Notes: generated by a model not told the origin, from the sequence alone. Numbered from the stretch's first letter, positions 1 through 7,819 are shown. The stretch: DNA of 49,692 nt from Haloferax mucosum ATCC BAA-1512 (GCF_000337815.1 NZ_AOLN01000009.1:1-49692); one strand, 5' to 3'. Numbers and translations: made by a program.

Positions 1-2
1 GG

Positions 3-562
3 GCTTCAACCCAACTAGGGTTCGTCTGTAACATCAACAGGTCGGTGCGTGACTGGAGCCACCGCGTGGCTTCAACCCAACTAGGGTTCGTCTGTAACGG
101 TACGTGCGACAACTGCGATGCAATCTACTTCGAGTGGCAGGCTTCAACCCAACTAGGGTTCGTCTGTAACGGGCCGCGAAGGGTGGCATCGTCGGCGATT
201 ATCCGCTTCAACCCAACTAGGGTTCGTCTGTAACCGTTGCTATCCGGCACTCCGACCATACCGCCCGGCTTCAACCCAACTAGGGTTCGTCTGTAACCTC
301 GTACTCGAGTGGCTCCTCTACCTCCGGGTCGAGGCTTCAACCCAACTAGGGTTCGTCTGTAACGATTAGGGATATCGTTGACTCGGCGGTTGTGCGAATC
401 GCTTCAACCCAACTAGGGTTCGTCTGTAACGGTGTCGCTTTCACCGCCATATTAACATCAAGATTGGTGCTTCAACCCAACTAGGGTTCGTCTGTAACCC
501 GCCTCGCCCGCCCGGGCCGCCTGCGGGACTTGGCTTCAACCCAACTAGGGTTCGTCTGTAAC
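3..562 (-). CRISPR. CRISPR array, leader-proximal part (9 repeats, 8 spacers)
   Basis: Nine identical 30-bp repeats start at 3, 69, 141, 205, 268, 334, 401, 469 and 533. On the plus strand they begin gcttcaaccc and end cgtctgtaac. The complementary strand begins GTTACAGACG and ends GGGTTGAAGC, the form of haloarchaeal type I-B repeats, whose last 8 nt give the crRNA handle. Transcription is therefore leftward, with the leader after 562. Spacers are 36, 42, 34, 33, 36, 37, 38 and 34 nt, all different. No repeat carries a mismatch. The array runs off the left edge and appears to continue at 49295-49692. No cas gene is in the window. Confidence 0.98.
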
Positions 563-734
563 CATGGCCGATTTAAGTGCCACAAGTACTCTACAGGCGG
601 TTCCCACTCAAGTGTTTCCGTCGACCTCCAATACCCCCCAAACCCCCGGGGGTCGACATAGATGACACTGGAAAATCCTGCACGCTGTTCTATCGTCCGA
701 ATCGTTATCACCCCCTGACGAAAAATCGACAGAC
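563..734 (-). promoter_or_regulatory. CRISPR leader, also upstream region of the orc-like gene
   Basis: These 172 bases lie between the last repeat and the ATG at 735. Because the repeat reads GTTACAG...GAAGC on the minus strand, this is the leader side, where the array promoter and new-spacer insertion site should lie. It contains C/G runs around 635-652, two copies of gtcgac (near 619 and 652), and a minus-strand TATA-like cttaaat next to the first repeat. That TATA is too close to the repeat to be the array promoter with confidence. The rightward promoter of the 735 gene must lie here too. Confidence 0.65.
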
Positions 735-1739
735 ATGATCCACGACCCCCGAGTACTCGATGACGAGGTCGTCCCCGACCACGAGCTCATCCTCCACCGC
801 CGCGACGAGATGGATGCCCTCCTCTCGGCGCTCCGACCGAGGATGAACGCTCGTGACCACGTCTACGCCTTCGGGCCTACTGGCACAGGGAAATCGACGC
901 TGGCGAAACTAGCCCTGACGCTCCTCGAGGACGACGGCGAGGAGTTCGACTCAACAGTCGTCAACTGCTGGAAGCACCCGACTCGCAGCGACGTCCTCCG
1001 AGTCATTGCAGAGGACCTCGTGGGAATCCCGGTCAATCGCCACTCGACGCCAACGGCGGAGCTCACGTCGCGGCTTACCGACGACCCCGACCGCCCGCGT
1101 ATCGTCGTCCTGGACGAGGCCGACCAACTCGCCGATACGGACGTCCTCTACGACCTCCATCAAGCGCCAGCACTGTCGGTCCTCTATCTCGGAAACGACG
1201 AAGACGATCTCTTCGCCGGGATGGCCGACCGGGTTCGAAGCCGAGTGAGCACGGGTCGGCGTATCGACTTCGACTGCTACTCAACGCAGGAACTCGCCGA
1301 GATTCTTCAAGCACGAGCAGACCACGCCTTCCGACCGGGTGCAGTCTCGACGCGACAACTCGAGGCGATTGCGAGTGCAGCCGATGGAGACGCCCGGACG
1401 GCGATTCGGTCGCTTCGGCTCGCTTCGGAAGCGGCGACTGAGAACGGCTACCTTCGAATTTCGGATGCGAACGTTGAGGAGGCGATTCCCGACGCTAGAG
1501 AGGAGTTGCGGCAAAAGAGTCTCTCACAGTTGACGGCCGAACAGCGACTCGTCTACGATATCGTCCGTGACTATGGGCCAATTTCGCCTGCCGATCTGTA
1601 CGAGCGGTACGAGGACCGCGTTGAGGATTCGAAGACGAAGCGGACTGTACGGTCGTACCTCTCGAAGATGCGCCACTACAACCTCGTCGAACATCACGGG
1701 TCGCGGAACGACCGGTCATACACGTCTATCAGTAGATAG
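735..1739 (+). CDS. Orc1/Cdc6-family AAA+ ATPase (short, virus-type)
   Basis: This 334-residue protein belongs to the archaeal Orc1/Cdc6 initiator family. Visible motifs are Walker A GPTGTGKST (about residues 47-55), Walker B VVLDEADQL (about 123-131), a sensor-1-like LGNDED segment, sensor-2-like GDARTAIRSLR, and a C-terminal winged helix. It lacks part of the usual N-terminal region and is about 80 residues shorter than the Orc1 at 42814. No origin-recognition-box repeats were seen around it, so it may be an accessory or helicase-loading factor, or replication regulator, rather than the main initiator. It starts at the first ATG after the CRISPR leader. Confidence 0.88.
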   Translation: MIHDPRVLDDEVVPDHELILHRRDEMDALLSALRPRMNARDHVYAFGPTGTGKSTLAKLALTLLEDDGEEFDSTVVNCWKHPTRSDVLRVIAEDLVGIPVNRHSTPTAELTSRLTDDPDRPRIVVLDEADQLADTDVLYDLHQAPALSVLYLGNDEDDLFAGMADRVRSRVSTGRRIDFDCYSTQELAEILQARADHAFRPGAVSTRQLEAIASAADGDARTAIRSLRLASEAATENGYLRISDANVEEAIPDAREELRQKSLSQLTAEQRLVYDIVRDYGPISPADLYERYEDRVEDSKTKRTVRSYLSKMRHYNLVEHHGSRNDRSYTSISR

Positions 1740-1925
1740 TACTCCGAGTTCTTTATTCAAGGGTAGTGTGGATGATTACCACGAACAGAGAACTCACGTT
1801 TCGAAGCAGTTGGTGATCTACTCGTTTTCTGCAAAGACCGACTGTGGATAGAGAGAGTGGATGCAACAGAGCAATTCATCAAGGTGAAGTAGACCCCCGC
1901 ACGCCGCATAAGAACGCACGAAGTA

Positions 1926-2456
1926 TCAGGTATCACTGTAAGCTGCTTCGAGCTCTGTTTCCAGATTGATAAGAAGCACCCCAGCAGCGAATATGAAAAC
2001 AAATACGAGCAGAGGACGGGCAAATTCACTATTTTCAAGATATCGCTCATAAACAACAGTATAGGGGATTGCGATAACTCCCGACCCGAGATGCCAATGA
2101 ATTGATGTCGGTGATGTCCCCGTTGCTAGGATATCGTCGTACTCTTTGACTTCGAGTAGGGGCAATGCAACCCAAACTACAAACAAAATCATCGATGAAA
2201 GAAGTGCCAACCCGAGTGTATCACCAGAGAGTAGCAGGACTCCGAAGAGGATGAGTGTTGTATTCATTCCATGAATGAAATTGAACCGACCGAAACGAGG
2301 TATTATTTCCATGCCACCATCTAAAAATGAAAACAGAATTGGTGGATAATCACTGAGAACAGCTTTCTTTAGGTCGACATCACGAGCGACGCCACTCAAC
2401 TCGACAATTACGAGTACAATAAGCGGGAGAACGAGTGAACCACTGTCTACGGCCAT
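1926..2456 (-). CDS. Multi-spanning membrane protein, unknown function
   Basis: The 176-residue product is very hydrophobic, with about four to five predicted membrane segments (for example near residues 8-22, 65-80, 84-100, 125-140 and 148-165). I recognise no family. The gene is leftward, AT-richer than its neighbours and isolated, which suggests acquired cargo. The minus-strand upstream region (2457-2500) is AT-rich and could hold its promoter. The 1740-1925 gap downstream shows no gene. Confidence 0.6.
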   Translation of the reverse strand: MAVDSGSLVLPLIVLVIVELSGVARDVDLKKAVLSDYPPILFSFLDGGMEIIPRFGRFNFIHGMNTTLILFGVLLLSGDTLGLALLSSMILFVVWVALPLLEVKEYDDILATGTSPTSIHWHLGSGVIAIPYTVVYERYLENSEFARPLLVFVFIFAAGVLLINLETELEAAYSDT

Positions 2457-2672
2457 TGTAGGAAATGATTGTAAGATATGAATGTAATGTTTACTTACAA
2501 TACCGGTTGTTGAGTACTTCCGTAGTTATCTCTGCACTTATAAGATGGATACGTGTATTATGTACAGCTCGGCTCTGAGGATGCACTCAACATCTGATAT
2601 AAACCCGAGAAGCCAATGAACTCACCTGTTTGTCAAATCTATTGACTCATTTTCAGCACAGATCAAATGAAG

Positions 2673-2880
2673 AAATCGGATTGCCAACTACTGCTATCGG
2701 AAACTGAAATCCCCTATCGGAAATTCTGTCCTTCCTGAGGTGTAGAGTATTGCGAGCGGATTGAAATCAGCAAATCACGATTCCTATCGGAAGCATCGGA
2801 AACGCCTCCATTTGTCTTATCGGGACTGTCACTGATGATAGTCGTGTGCAGTCTCCGATACCCCAACCAAACTCCGATAA
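2673..2880. repeat. Iteron-like cluster of TATCGGA motifs
   Basis: Within the gene-free stretch 2457-2955 the heptamer tatcgga or a one-base variant recurs at about 2675, 2695, 2715, 2785, 2796 and 2818 on the plus strand and, inverted, at 2854 and 2873. Pairs are spaced 19-20 bp (2694 to 2714; 2854 to 2873), close to two helical turns. This looks like a multi-site binding region for a DNA-binding protein, perhaps the wHTH encoded next to it, or a second replication or control site. No ORF explains it. The rest of 2457-2955 shows only scattered TATA-like runs. Confidence 0.5.
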
Positions 2881-2955
2881 GCAGCCGTCCGCGTGGCTCA
2901 CTAGAGCACCGGAACACGCCGGTCTGCACACTTCCGAGGTGTATTTAAAATGTCG

Positions 2956-3255
2956 TTAGTCGTTGGACTCATCGACCGGCTCAAGTGTCGAAGCGTCGAG
3001 GTCCTCGTCGAGGTAGGCCCGGCCGTTGTCGGTAATGCCGTAGAGACCGCGGTAAACCTGGTTGAGGAGCCCGTATTCGGCAAGCTTCGACATACGCCCA
3101 CTTGCGTGCTGGCGAGAGGGTCCACCGAAATGGCTGACGGCAGAGGGTGTAAGATTCCCGTACTCGCGGATGAGTTCAAGAATCCGATCGTCGGACGGGA
3201 CCATCCACCCTGCGGACTTGCGCATCTCTGTCGAAATTGTATCAAGGATGCTCAT
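2956..3255 (-). CDS. Winged-helix DNA-binding protein (repressor candidate)
   Basis: The 99-residue product has a winged-helix fold pattern: SDDRILELIREYGNLTPSAV (about 20-40), a recognition-helix-like SRQHASGRMSKLAEYGLL, then a wing GLYGITDNGRAYL. The family is common in haloarchaea and haloviruses as small transcription regulators. It reads away from the PadR gene across a shared control region with a perfect palindrome at 3310-3327, the arrangement of a lysis-lysogeny style switch. The role as repressor is inference; the fold is well supported. Confidence 0.8.
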   Translation of the reverse strand: MSILDTISTEMRKSAGWMVPSDDRILELIREYGNLTPSAVSHFGGPSRQHASGRMSKLAEYGLLNQVYRGLYGITDNGRAYLDEDLDASTLEPVDESND

Positions 3256-3309
3256 AGGCTCTCCGGTGTCAAATCATTGTTGACGTGTCTACTTGAAGAT
3301 AAACTCTCT

Positions 3310-3327
3310 GTTAATCTTTAGATTAAC
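3310..3327. promoter_or_regulatory. Perfect palindromic operator candidate
   Basis: gttaatct-tt-agattaac is a perfect inverted repeat with 8-bp arms. It lies between the divergent wHTH and PadR genes, just upstream of a TATA-like atacttat at about 3341-3348. A bound regulator would overlap the basal promoter elements of either gene. Confidence 0.6.
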
Positions 3328-3405
3328 AATCGTCAGCAAAATACTTATGCAGACAATCTGAAGGGCTAACTGGAAGCCGTGTACGCACCGCCTGCAAAAG
3401 GTGTA

Positions 3406-3425
3406 ATGGGTGCACCAACACCCAT
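3406..3425. promoter_or_regulatory. Second inverted repeat upstream of the PadR gene
   Basis: atgggtg-caccaa-cacccat has 7-bp arms and sits about 55 bp before the PadR start. It could be the PadR autoregulatory site. It also lies within a possible N-terminal extension of the PadR reading frame (GTG at 3379), which I judged less likely than the ATG at 3481. Confidence 0.4.
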
Positions 3426-3480
3426 CACGTGGCTTCCGATCTCACCGCTCCGCTGGCGATTCCAGCGAGCTACGAAAGCC

Positions 3481-3915
3481 ATGTCTAAAGACAAGGACTC
3501 ACCGGATAAACCAACCGGCACGAACCGTAGTACCGCACAAAACGTATACACCACAGACCTCACCGCGTTCCAGTGGGACATCCTCGTCACGCTCTCCCGC
3601 GAGCCGATGTACGGGCTGGCAATCAAGCGCCACCTCGAAGCCTACTACAACAGCGATGTCAACCACGGCCGATTATACCCGAACCTCGACACGCTCGTTG
3701 AACGGAACCTCATCACGAAGAGCGAACTCGACAAGCGGACGAACCAGTACGAACTGACCACCACTGGCGTTGCCACAGTCCGCGACCGCTTCGACTGGAT
3801 GCTCTCGAAGTTCGTCACCGACGACGAGCGCGCAGAGAAAATCACCGACCTCGTCGAACAGAACAACGCCGTCCGCACTCCCGCGACCGACGGAGACAAC
3901 GATGAAGTACGTTGA
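3481..3915 (+). CDS. PadR-family transcriptional regulator
   Basis: The 144-residue protein carries the PadR winged helix: LTAFQWDILVTLSREPMYGL (about 24-43), then AIKRHLEAYY, the family hallmark GRLYPNLDTLVERNLI, and a wing NQYELTTTGVATV. PadR proteins are usually small dimeric repressors; in haloviruses they often stand at the head of early operons. I chose the ATG at 3481 because the upstream in-frame residues (from GTG 3379) do not look like the family. The gene overlaps the next one by 14 bp and probably leads the operon that runs to 6220. Confidence 0.88.
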   Translation: MSKDKDSPDKPTGTNRSTAQNVYTTDLTAFQWDILVTLSREPMYGLAIKRHLEAYYNSDVNHGRLYPNLDTLVERNLITKSELDKRTNQYELTTTGVATVRDRFDWMLSKFVTDDERAEKITDLVEQNNAVRTPATDGDNDEVR

Positions 3916-4111
3916 ACTTCGAACCGGGTCGAGCGCCGAATCGGCCCGGACCGGCGACAGCCTGCGCGATGGCCTGCTCACCAAGAGCGGGCTCGGCCTC
4001 CGCGCGGGTGCCGCCGGTCATACACGTAAAAGTCCGAGAACGATTGACAAATTTTCCCCGTCCAATGTCCCGAATTCAACGACTTCAGCGACTGGTGAGG
4101 TGATAGCATGA
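3902..4111 (+). CDS. Small protein, unknown, translationally coupled
   Basis: This 69-residue frame starts with ATG inside the end of the PadR gene and ends in an ATGA overlap with the methyltransferase gene. Such overlaps on both sides are the main support. The sequence (MKYVELRTGS..., then GLLTKSGLGLRAGAAG) shows no domain I recognise; it is basic in the middle and Ser/Thr-rich at the end. Confidence 0.55.
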   Translation: MKYVELRTGSSAESARTGDSLRDGLLTKSGLGLRAGAAGHTRKSPRTIDKFSPSNVPNSTTSATGEVIA

Positions 4112-4737
4112 GAATCGAAACCGACGCGGTGCCGTCTGGACTTCGTCACGGGCAACAGGTTCCATTCGCACTCCACAAGATAGGAAGACGGCACCCCGAT
4201 GGTACTCCGATCTCTCTCGGTCCTTGGACCTTCGAGTGTCCACAGGTCCGTGAGGTCGTCGAGTCCTACCTCGAAGGAAACGTCCTCAACGCCTGTGCCG
4301 GCAAAACGAAGCTTCGGTACAGTGGGGAGGTCCACCGAAACGACATCGACGAAAGCCGTGACGCGGATACGCATCACGACGTCACAGAACTGGATGAGCA
4401 CCTGACAACAGGGTACTTCGACGTCGTGGTTTTCGACCCGCCGTTCGATGCCGACCAGGCAGACGAACACTACGACGGAAATACGGTCGGTAGAGGCCCA
4501 TCTGGTGGCATCTGGAAAGCGCGCGACGCGCTTGCTCAGTTAACTGCGCCGGGTGGTCGGGTCCTCTCTGTCGGTTGGAATAGCGTCGGTCTCCAGCATC
4601 TGGATGCATTCGAGCGTGAGGCCGTCCATCTGTTCCAGCGCGTTCAGAAACCGGACGTCATCCTCACGGTTGACCGTCGCGTCCAGATGACGATCCGCGT
4701 GAAGGGTCGTTCTCAGCCTGGAGGTGATGGGAGATGA
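4108..4737 (+). CDS. Orphan DNA methyltransferase (DPPF type)
   Basis: The 209-residue protein carries the amino-methyltransferase catalytic motif in FDVVVFDPPFDADQAD (about residues 104-119) and a motif I-like VLNACAGKTKLR (about 58-69) that would bind S-adenosylmethionine. DPPF/DPPY enzymes methylate adenine N6 or cytosine N4 in DNA. No restriction enzyme is nearby, so it is probably an orphan enzyme that protects viral DNA or times replication or packaging. It overlaps both neighbours by 4 bp. The unusual ACAGKT in motif I leaves the exact subfamily open; an RNA target cannot be excluded. Confidence 0.75.
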   Translation: MRIETDAVPSGLRHGQQVPFALHKIGRRHPDGTPISLGPWTFECPQVREVVESYLEGNVLNACAGKTKLRYSGEVHRNDIDESRDADTHHDVTELDEHLTTGYFDVVVFDPPFDADQADEHYDGNTVGRGPSGGIWKARDALAQLTAPGGRVLSVGWNSVGLQHLDAFEREAVHLFQRVQKPDVILTVDRRVQMTIRVKGRSQPGGDGR

Positions 4738-5525
4738 ATTCGGATGACGATGTTCGTCAAGAAACCGGTTCAACGCACGGGATGAGTGACCACACACTCG
4801 ACGACGTCCTCGGCACGACCGTCAAGTCCGGGACGGACGCGTGGTACGAAGTCACCACGACCTCCCGCGAGGACACGGTCGAACTGATCGCCGTCGATGC
4901 CACAAACACCGACCGCTCAATCGAGACCGAGCGCCTCCTCGAACACCTCAACAACGGCGACTGGGAACCCGTGTACGAGGGGACGACCCAAGAACTCGTC
5001 ACCGACGGCGGGCGGGTTCTGCCCCAGCAATACATCACAGACGCGGCCGAGGAGTTCCAAGACTACGACCTCGGTGGCATGACTATGAGCGGCCGGTGTG
5101 GATTTCACACGTTCTACGCGTGGGCCGACGAAGACTACGACGGCTGTGCGAACGCGTGGGAGACGGCGTTGTACATCACGCTCGCAGACCTCCTACAGGA
5201 GTTATGGGTTGATGACGACATCGTCCGCGATGCACGTGGAACTGCGGACCCAGAAGCGTACGCGAATGTTATCACCGACCAGATGGAAAACCACACGGGT
5301 CTCGACATGGACCACTGGACGCGAGACTACTTCATCGATGAACTTGCGGACACTCTCGAACACCTCACGAGTATCGACCGTGGCGATGGCATCGAGACCG
5401 ACGGTGGCTACACCGTCGAGAGCGACACCCCCCTGAGTGGGCAAGTCCTGTGCCCGAACGGCCACATCTGCTCGGGGGCAGATAACTTCTGTCGAGAGTG
5501 CGGGAAGGCGGTGAGTGACGAATGA
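4734..5525 (+). CDS. Unknown acidic protein with C-terminal zinc ribbon
   Basis: The 263-residue product ends with CPNGHICSGADNFCRECGK, a four-cysteine zinc ribbon (about residues 240-258). The main body is acidic, with a Trp/Tyr-rich centre (FHTFYAWADEDYDGCANAWE) and a helical region up to residue 220. I recognise no family. It is coupled to both neighbours by ATGA overlaps, so it is made together with the methyltransferase and the 5522 protein and may act with them on DNA. Confidence 0.7.
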   Translation: MNSDDDVRQETGSTHGMSDHTLDDVLGTTVKSGTDAWYEVTTTSREDTVELIAVDATNTDRSIETERLLEHLNNGDWEPVYEGTTQELVTDGGRVLPQQYITDAAEEFQDYDLGGMTMSGRCGFHTFYAWADEDYDGCANAWETALYITLADLLQELWVDDDIVRDARGTADPEAYANVITDQMENHTGLDMDHWTRDYFIDELADTLEHLTSIDRGDGIETDGGYTVESDTPLSGQVLCPNGHICSGADNFCRECGKAVSDE

Positions 5526-6220
5526 TTCGCGCTATTCTCGGTCTTCTCGAGAACGAGGCGTCGAACACCGACATTCCCCGGCGACTTGGTGAGGGGTACC
5601 CAGCGTTTGCGACAGCGTCAACGAAATATCTCGACGGCAAGGAGATCTACCACGGAAGAGCTGCCGACCGTGTTGAGACAACGGCACAAGAAGTTCACGT
5701 CGAGGATAACGGAATTCACACCGAACGCGTCGAGAGCCGCAAGGTCTCGGTCACCGACTTCGTTGCCGACCTCGACGCTGGTTTCGTCGGCGTCGATTCA
5801 TCGGATGGTGAGTGGCTCTTCGAGCGCCTGATCAGCGTTGCGGGGGCGGGGATCGCCCGGGCGCATATCGATGTGACAGCGTTCGCGAAGCACGTTGATG
5901 ACCAGGACGGCCGCTGCTGGCAGGTCAGCTACAAGCACGCGCTTGATGACGACGAAGACGACGACGGGCAAGCGAAGTCCGGGACGATATTCCACCGGGA
6001 CGCCCACTTCGGTGCCGGGTCAGGGACGTACAACCAGTACGGGTTTAGCTACCTCTGGGACGGCGACCTCATCTGTGGCACGATCTCTGCATCGGGCTAT
6101 GTCGCCGTCTTCTCCACTGACCGCCCGGAAGTGTTCGGCCGGTGGCTCCTCGACGAAGTCCTCCCGTTCGCGTCGCTCATGGAAGACGACGTCCAGACGA
6201 TGCTGTCGGAGGTGCGCTGA
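5522..6220 (+). CDS. Unknown protein, coupled to the zinc-ribbon gene
   Basis: The 232-residue protein starts in an ATGA overlap with the preceding stop. It has an alpha/beta character with a Gly-rich SVAGAGIARAHIDV stretch (about 107-120), an acidic insert DDDEDDDGQ (about 142-150) typical of halophiles, and a Tyr/Trp-rich YNQYGFSYLWDGD segment. I do not recognise the family. The operon position suggests an early viral function. Confidence 0.65.
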   Translation: MIRAILGLLENEASNTDIPRRLGEGYPAFATASTKYLDGKEIYHGRAADRVETTAQEVHVEDNGIHTERVESRKVSVTDFVADLDAGFVGVDSSDGEWLFERLISVAGAGIARAHIDVTAFAKHVDDQDGRCWQVSYKHALDDDEDDDGQAKSGTIFHRDAHFGAGSGTYNQYGFSYLWDGDLICGTISASGYVAVFSTDRPEVFGRWLLDEVLPFASLMEDDVQTMLSEVR

Positions 6221-6630
6221 TGTCGGTCGAGCACGTCACTCTCGGAGTGCGCCCTCGACGAGCGACAGGCTCACGCAAACACACCTCGACTGTTTGCGGT
6301 GTCCCGTGTGCTTCCGATCACCACGTACCTGGGGGTAACCTGGTGACGGGACCGAACACGAACGACACCAGCCGCGGTCCCGCGAGAAAATTTTTTTCTT
6401 TGCGGGACGCCCCGAGAGTGTCCGGCGGCGTGGCGGCCGAGACGCCGAACGGACTCGTTACCACCCTGAAACAGCCGAATCACCAACCAACCACGAGGGG
6501 GTCGGTTCCGATGGAACCACCGACCCCCTTCCCTGCCTCACACCAGACTGGTGTGAGTGGTGGGTGTGGAGACCACCGGTTCACACCAGACTGGTGGAAC
6601 CGTGTTCGTGGAGGTGAGACCAATGCGTGA
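6220..6630 (+). CDS. Doubtful reading frame over a structured region
   Basis: A 136-codon frame begins in a TGATG overlap with the preceding stop and runs to 6630, 7 bp into the next gene. The first 30 codons could be coding. The rest crosses a T-run and three hairpins and reads like translated non-coding DNA. Another frame between about 6270 and 6340 encodes DCLRCPVCFRSP, a possible zinc motif, so a short coding segment with a frameshift is also possible. I list it mainly so the 6221-6622 stretch is described. Confidence 0.25.
   Translation: MSVEHVTLGVRPRRATGSRKHTSTVCGVPCASDHHVPGGNLVTGPNTNDTSRGPARKFFSLRDAPRVSGGVAAETPNGLVTTLKQPNHQPTTRGSVPMEPPTPFPASHQTGVSGGCGDHRFTPDWWNRVRGGETNA
6377..6408 (+). 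terminator. Hairpin with T-run, probable terminator
   Basis: gtcccgc at 6377-6383 pairs with gcgggac at 6402-6408. The loop contains aaaattttttt. A T7 tract on the transcribed strand is the usual archaeal termination signal, so the 3481-6220 operon may end here. Confidence 0.5.
6497..6528 (+). promoter_or_regulatory. Very stable hairpin
   Basis: gggggtcgg at 6497-6505 pairs perfectly with ccgaccccc at 6520-6528, with further pairing inside (ttcc with ggaa). It is the first of three hairpins before the RHH gene and could be a terminator-like or 5' leader structure. Confidence 0.5.
6537..6602. promoter_or_regulatory. Two related palindromes before the RHH gene
   Basis: Two inverted repeats share the core caccagactggtg. 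The first (6537-6557) has 9-bp arms ctcacacca and tggtgtgag. The second (6577-6602) has arms cggttc-a-cacca and tggtg-gaaccg. They end 21 bp before the start of a ribbon-helix-helix protein and could be its operators or RNA hairpins in its leader. Confidence 0.55.
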
Positions 6631-7771
6631 CCGCATCCGTCTCGACTGGCGAGTCCCCAAAGCCGAGTGGGAACGCTTCGTCGAACACGTCGAAACCGAG
6701 TTCGGCAGTATCGAGGGCTATCTCGGACGAGAAGCGGAGGCCGCGATGCGAGAATACGCGGACACCGACGGCTACGCTGGTGTCGAAAAGCGAGTAGACC
6801 GACTCGTGAAGGCATCGGGTCGCTCGTCCGAGGGCGACGGCAAAGAAAAAAATTCTCAGTTCAACGGCGTGCCGACGACCCGAGTCACAGTCCGGGTAGA
6901 CCCCGAAGTGAAAGACGACTTTCGAGCAGCGGCGAAGCAAAGCGACCAGTCGTACGGAGTCACATTCGCACGCGCGATCCAGACATACCGAGATGGCGGT
7001 CGTGCCGCACGGCTAGAGCGCCGTCTCGACCGCGTTCTCGAAGACGCCGAGAAGATGCTCGAGCACGTTTCCGAGGACAGCGAGGACGACGGCGTCTCGA
7101 TGGGGAAACACGAGCGCTGTGTCATCGCAATCTGCAACGAACTCCCAGAGGACTCATTCGTCGATGACGAACTCGAACGTGCCATCCGCGACATCGCAAA
7201 CGTCCACTCGAAGCCGTCGATTCGAGAGTATCGGCAGGACGTCATCGAACGGCTGGAAGTCGAGCCGCACCCGGAGGTACCACACCTGTGGGTCCCCCAC
7301 GAGAAAGCAGCGAAGTGGCGTCCAGGCGTGCCCAAAGAGTGCCGCCAGCCACCCGAGCACCTCGACAGCGACCAGCGCGTGAAGCGCATTCAACTCGCAG
7401 TCGGCCGACGTGCCGGAGTGACTGACACCGGAAAGGTACGCGTGACAGCGACCGAACTCCGCGAACACGTCTTCGAGGGAGCGACCTCGACAAAGACCAC
7501 GCGAGAACTCATGCGCTCGGCCGCCCAGGTTGTCGGCATCGACCTCGATACGTCAACGTCCCCAGCTGCGCTGCAAGTGAACCTCCGTGTACTGGGCGAA
7601 ACGAATCCCGATCTCTTCGAGGAGATCATCGACTACCGCGACAACACCGACAGCGGCCTCCTGACATCGTCGGTGCCGACGACGATGACCGACTTCATGA
7701 ACGCACCCAGTGACGCCAACTCCGGCGGTCACGCCGTCGCCTCGGACGGGGGTGCAGCCGGGCCATGGTAA
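6623..7771 (+). CDS. Ribbon-helix-helix protein, haloviral regulator or partition-like
   Basis: The 382-residue protein contains a ribbon-helix-helix pattern, TTRVTVRVDPEVKDDFRAAA (about residues 86-105) followed by GVTFARAIQTYRDGG. A similar N-terminal strand-helix (RIRLDWRVPKAEWERFVEHV) may be a second copy. It then has a coiled-coil-like RAARLERRLDRVLEDAEKML and a C-terminal domain I do not recognise. The start at 6623 is supported by ggaggtga at 6610-6617. RHH proteins bind palindromic DNA, and palindromes stand directly upstream, so autoregulation is likely. Length is far above that of simple CopG repressors. Confidence 0.7.
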   Translation: MRDRIRLDWRVPKAEWERFVEHVETEFGSIEGYLGREAEAAMREYADTDGYAGVEKRVDRLVKASGRSSEGDGKEKNSQFNGVPTTRVTVRVDPEVKDDFRAAAKQSDQSYGVTFARAIQTYRDGGRAARLERRLDRVLEDAEKMLEHVSEDSEDDGVSMGKHERCVIAICNELPEDSFVDDELERAIRDIANVHSKPSIREYRQDVIERLEVEPHPEVPHLWVPHEKAAKWRPGVPKECRQPPEHLDSDQRVKRIQLAVGRRAGVTDTGKVRVTATELREHVFEGATSTKTTRELMRSAAQVVGIDLDTSTSPAALQVNLRVLGETNPDLFEEIIDYRDNTDSGLLTSSVPTTMTDFMNAPSDANSGGHAVASDGGAAGPW

Positions 7772-7819
7772 CCACCACGGACGACACACGGCCCACCACC
7801 AACGAGGTCGTGTGACAGG

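Noticed and set aside
125-340. Reading frames across the CRISPR repeats
   Set aside because: They exist because the repeat has few stops in these frames; the repeat-spacer pattern explains the sequence.
2950-3321. Plus-strand frame of 123 codons opposite the wHTH gene
   Set aside because: It mirrors the wHTH gene on the other strand; the minus-strand product has clear domain features.
4018-4470. Minus-strand frame opposite the methyltransferase
   Set aside because: No motifs, and it conflicts with the ATGA-coupled operon on the plus strand.
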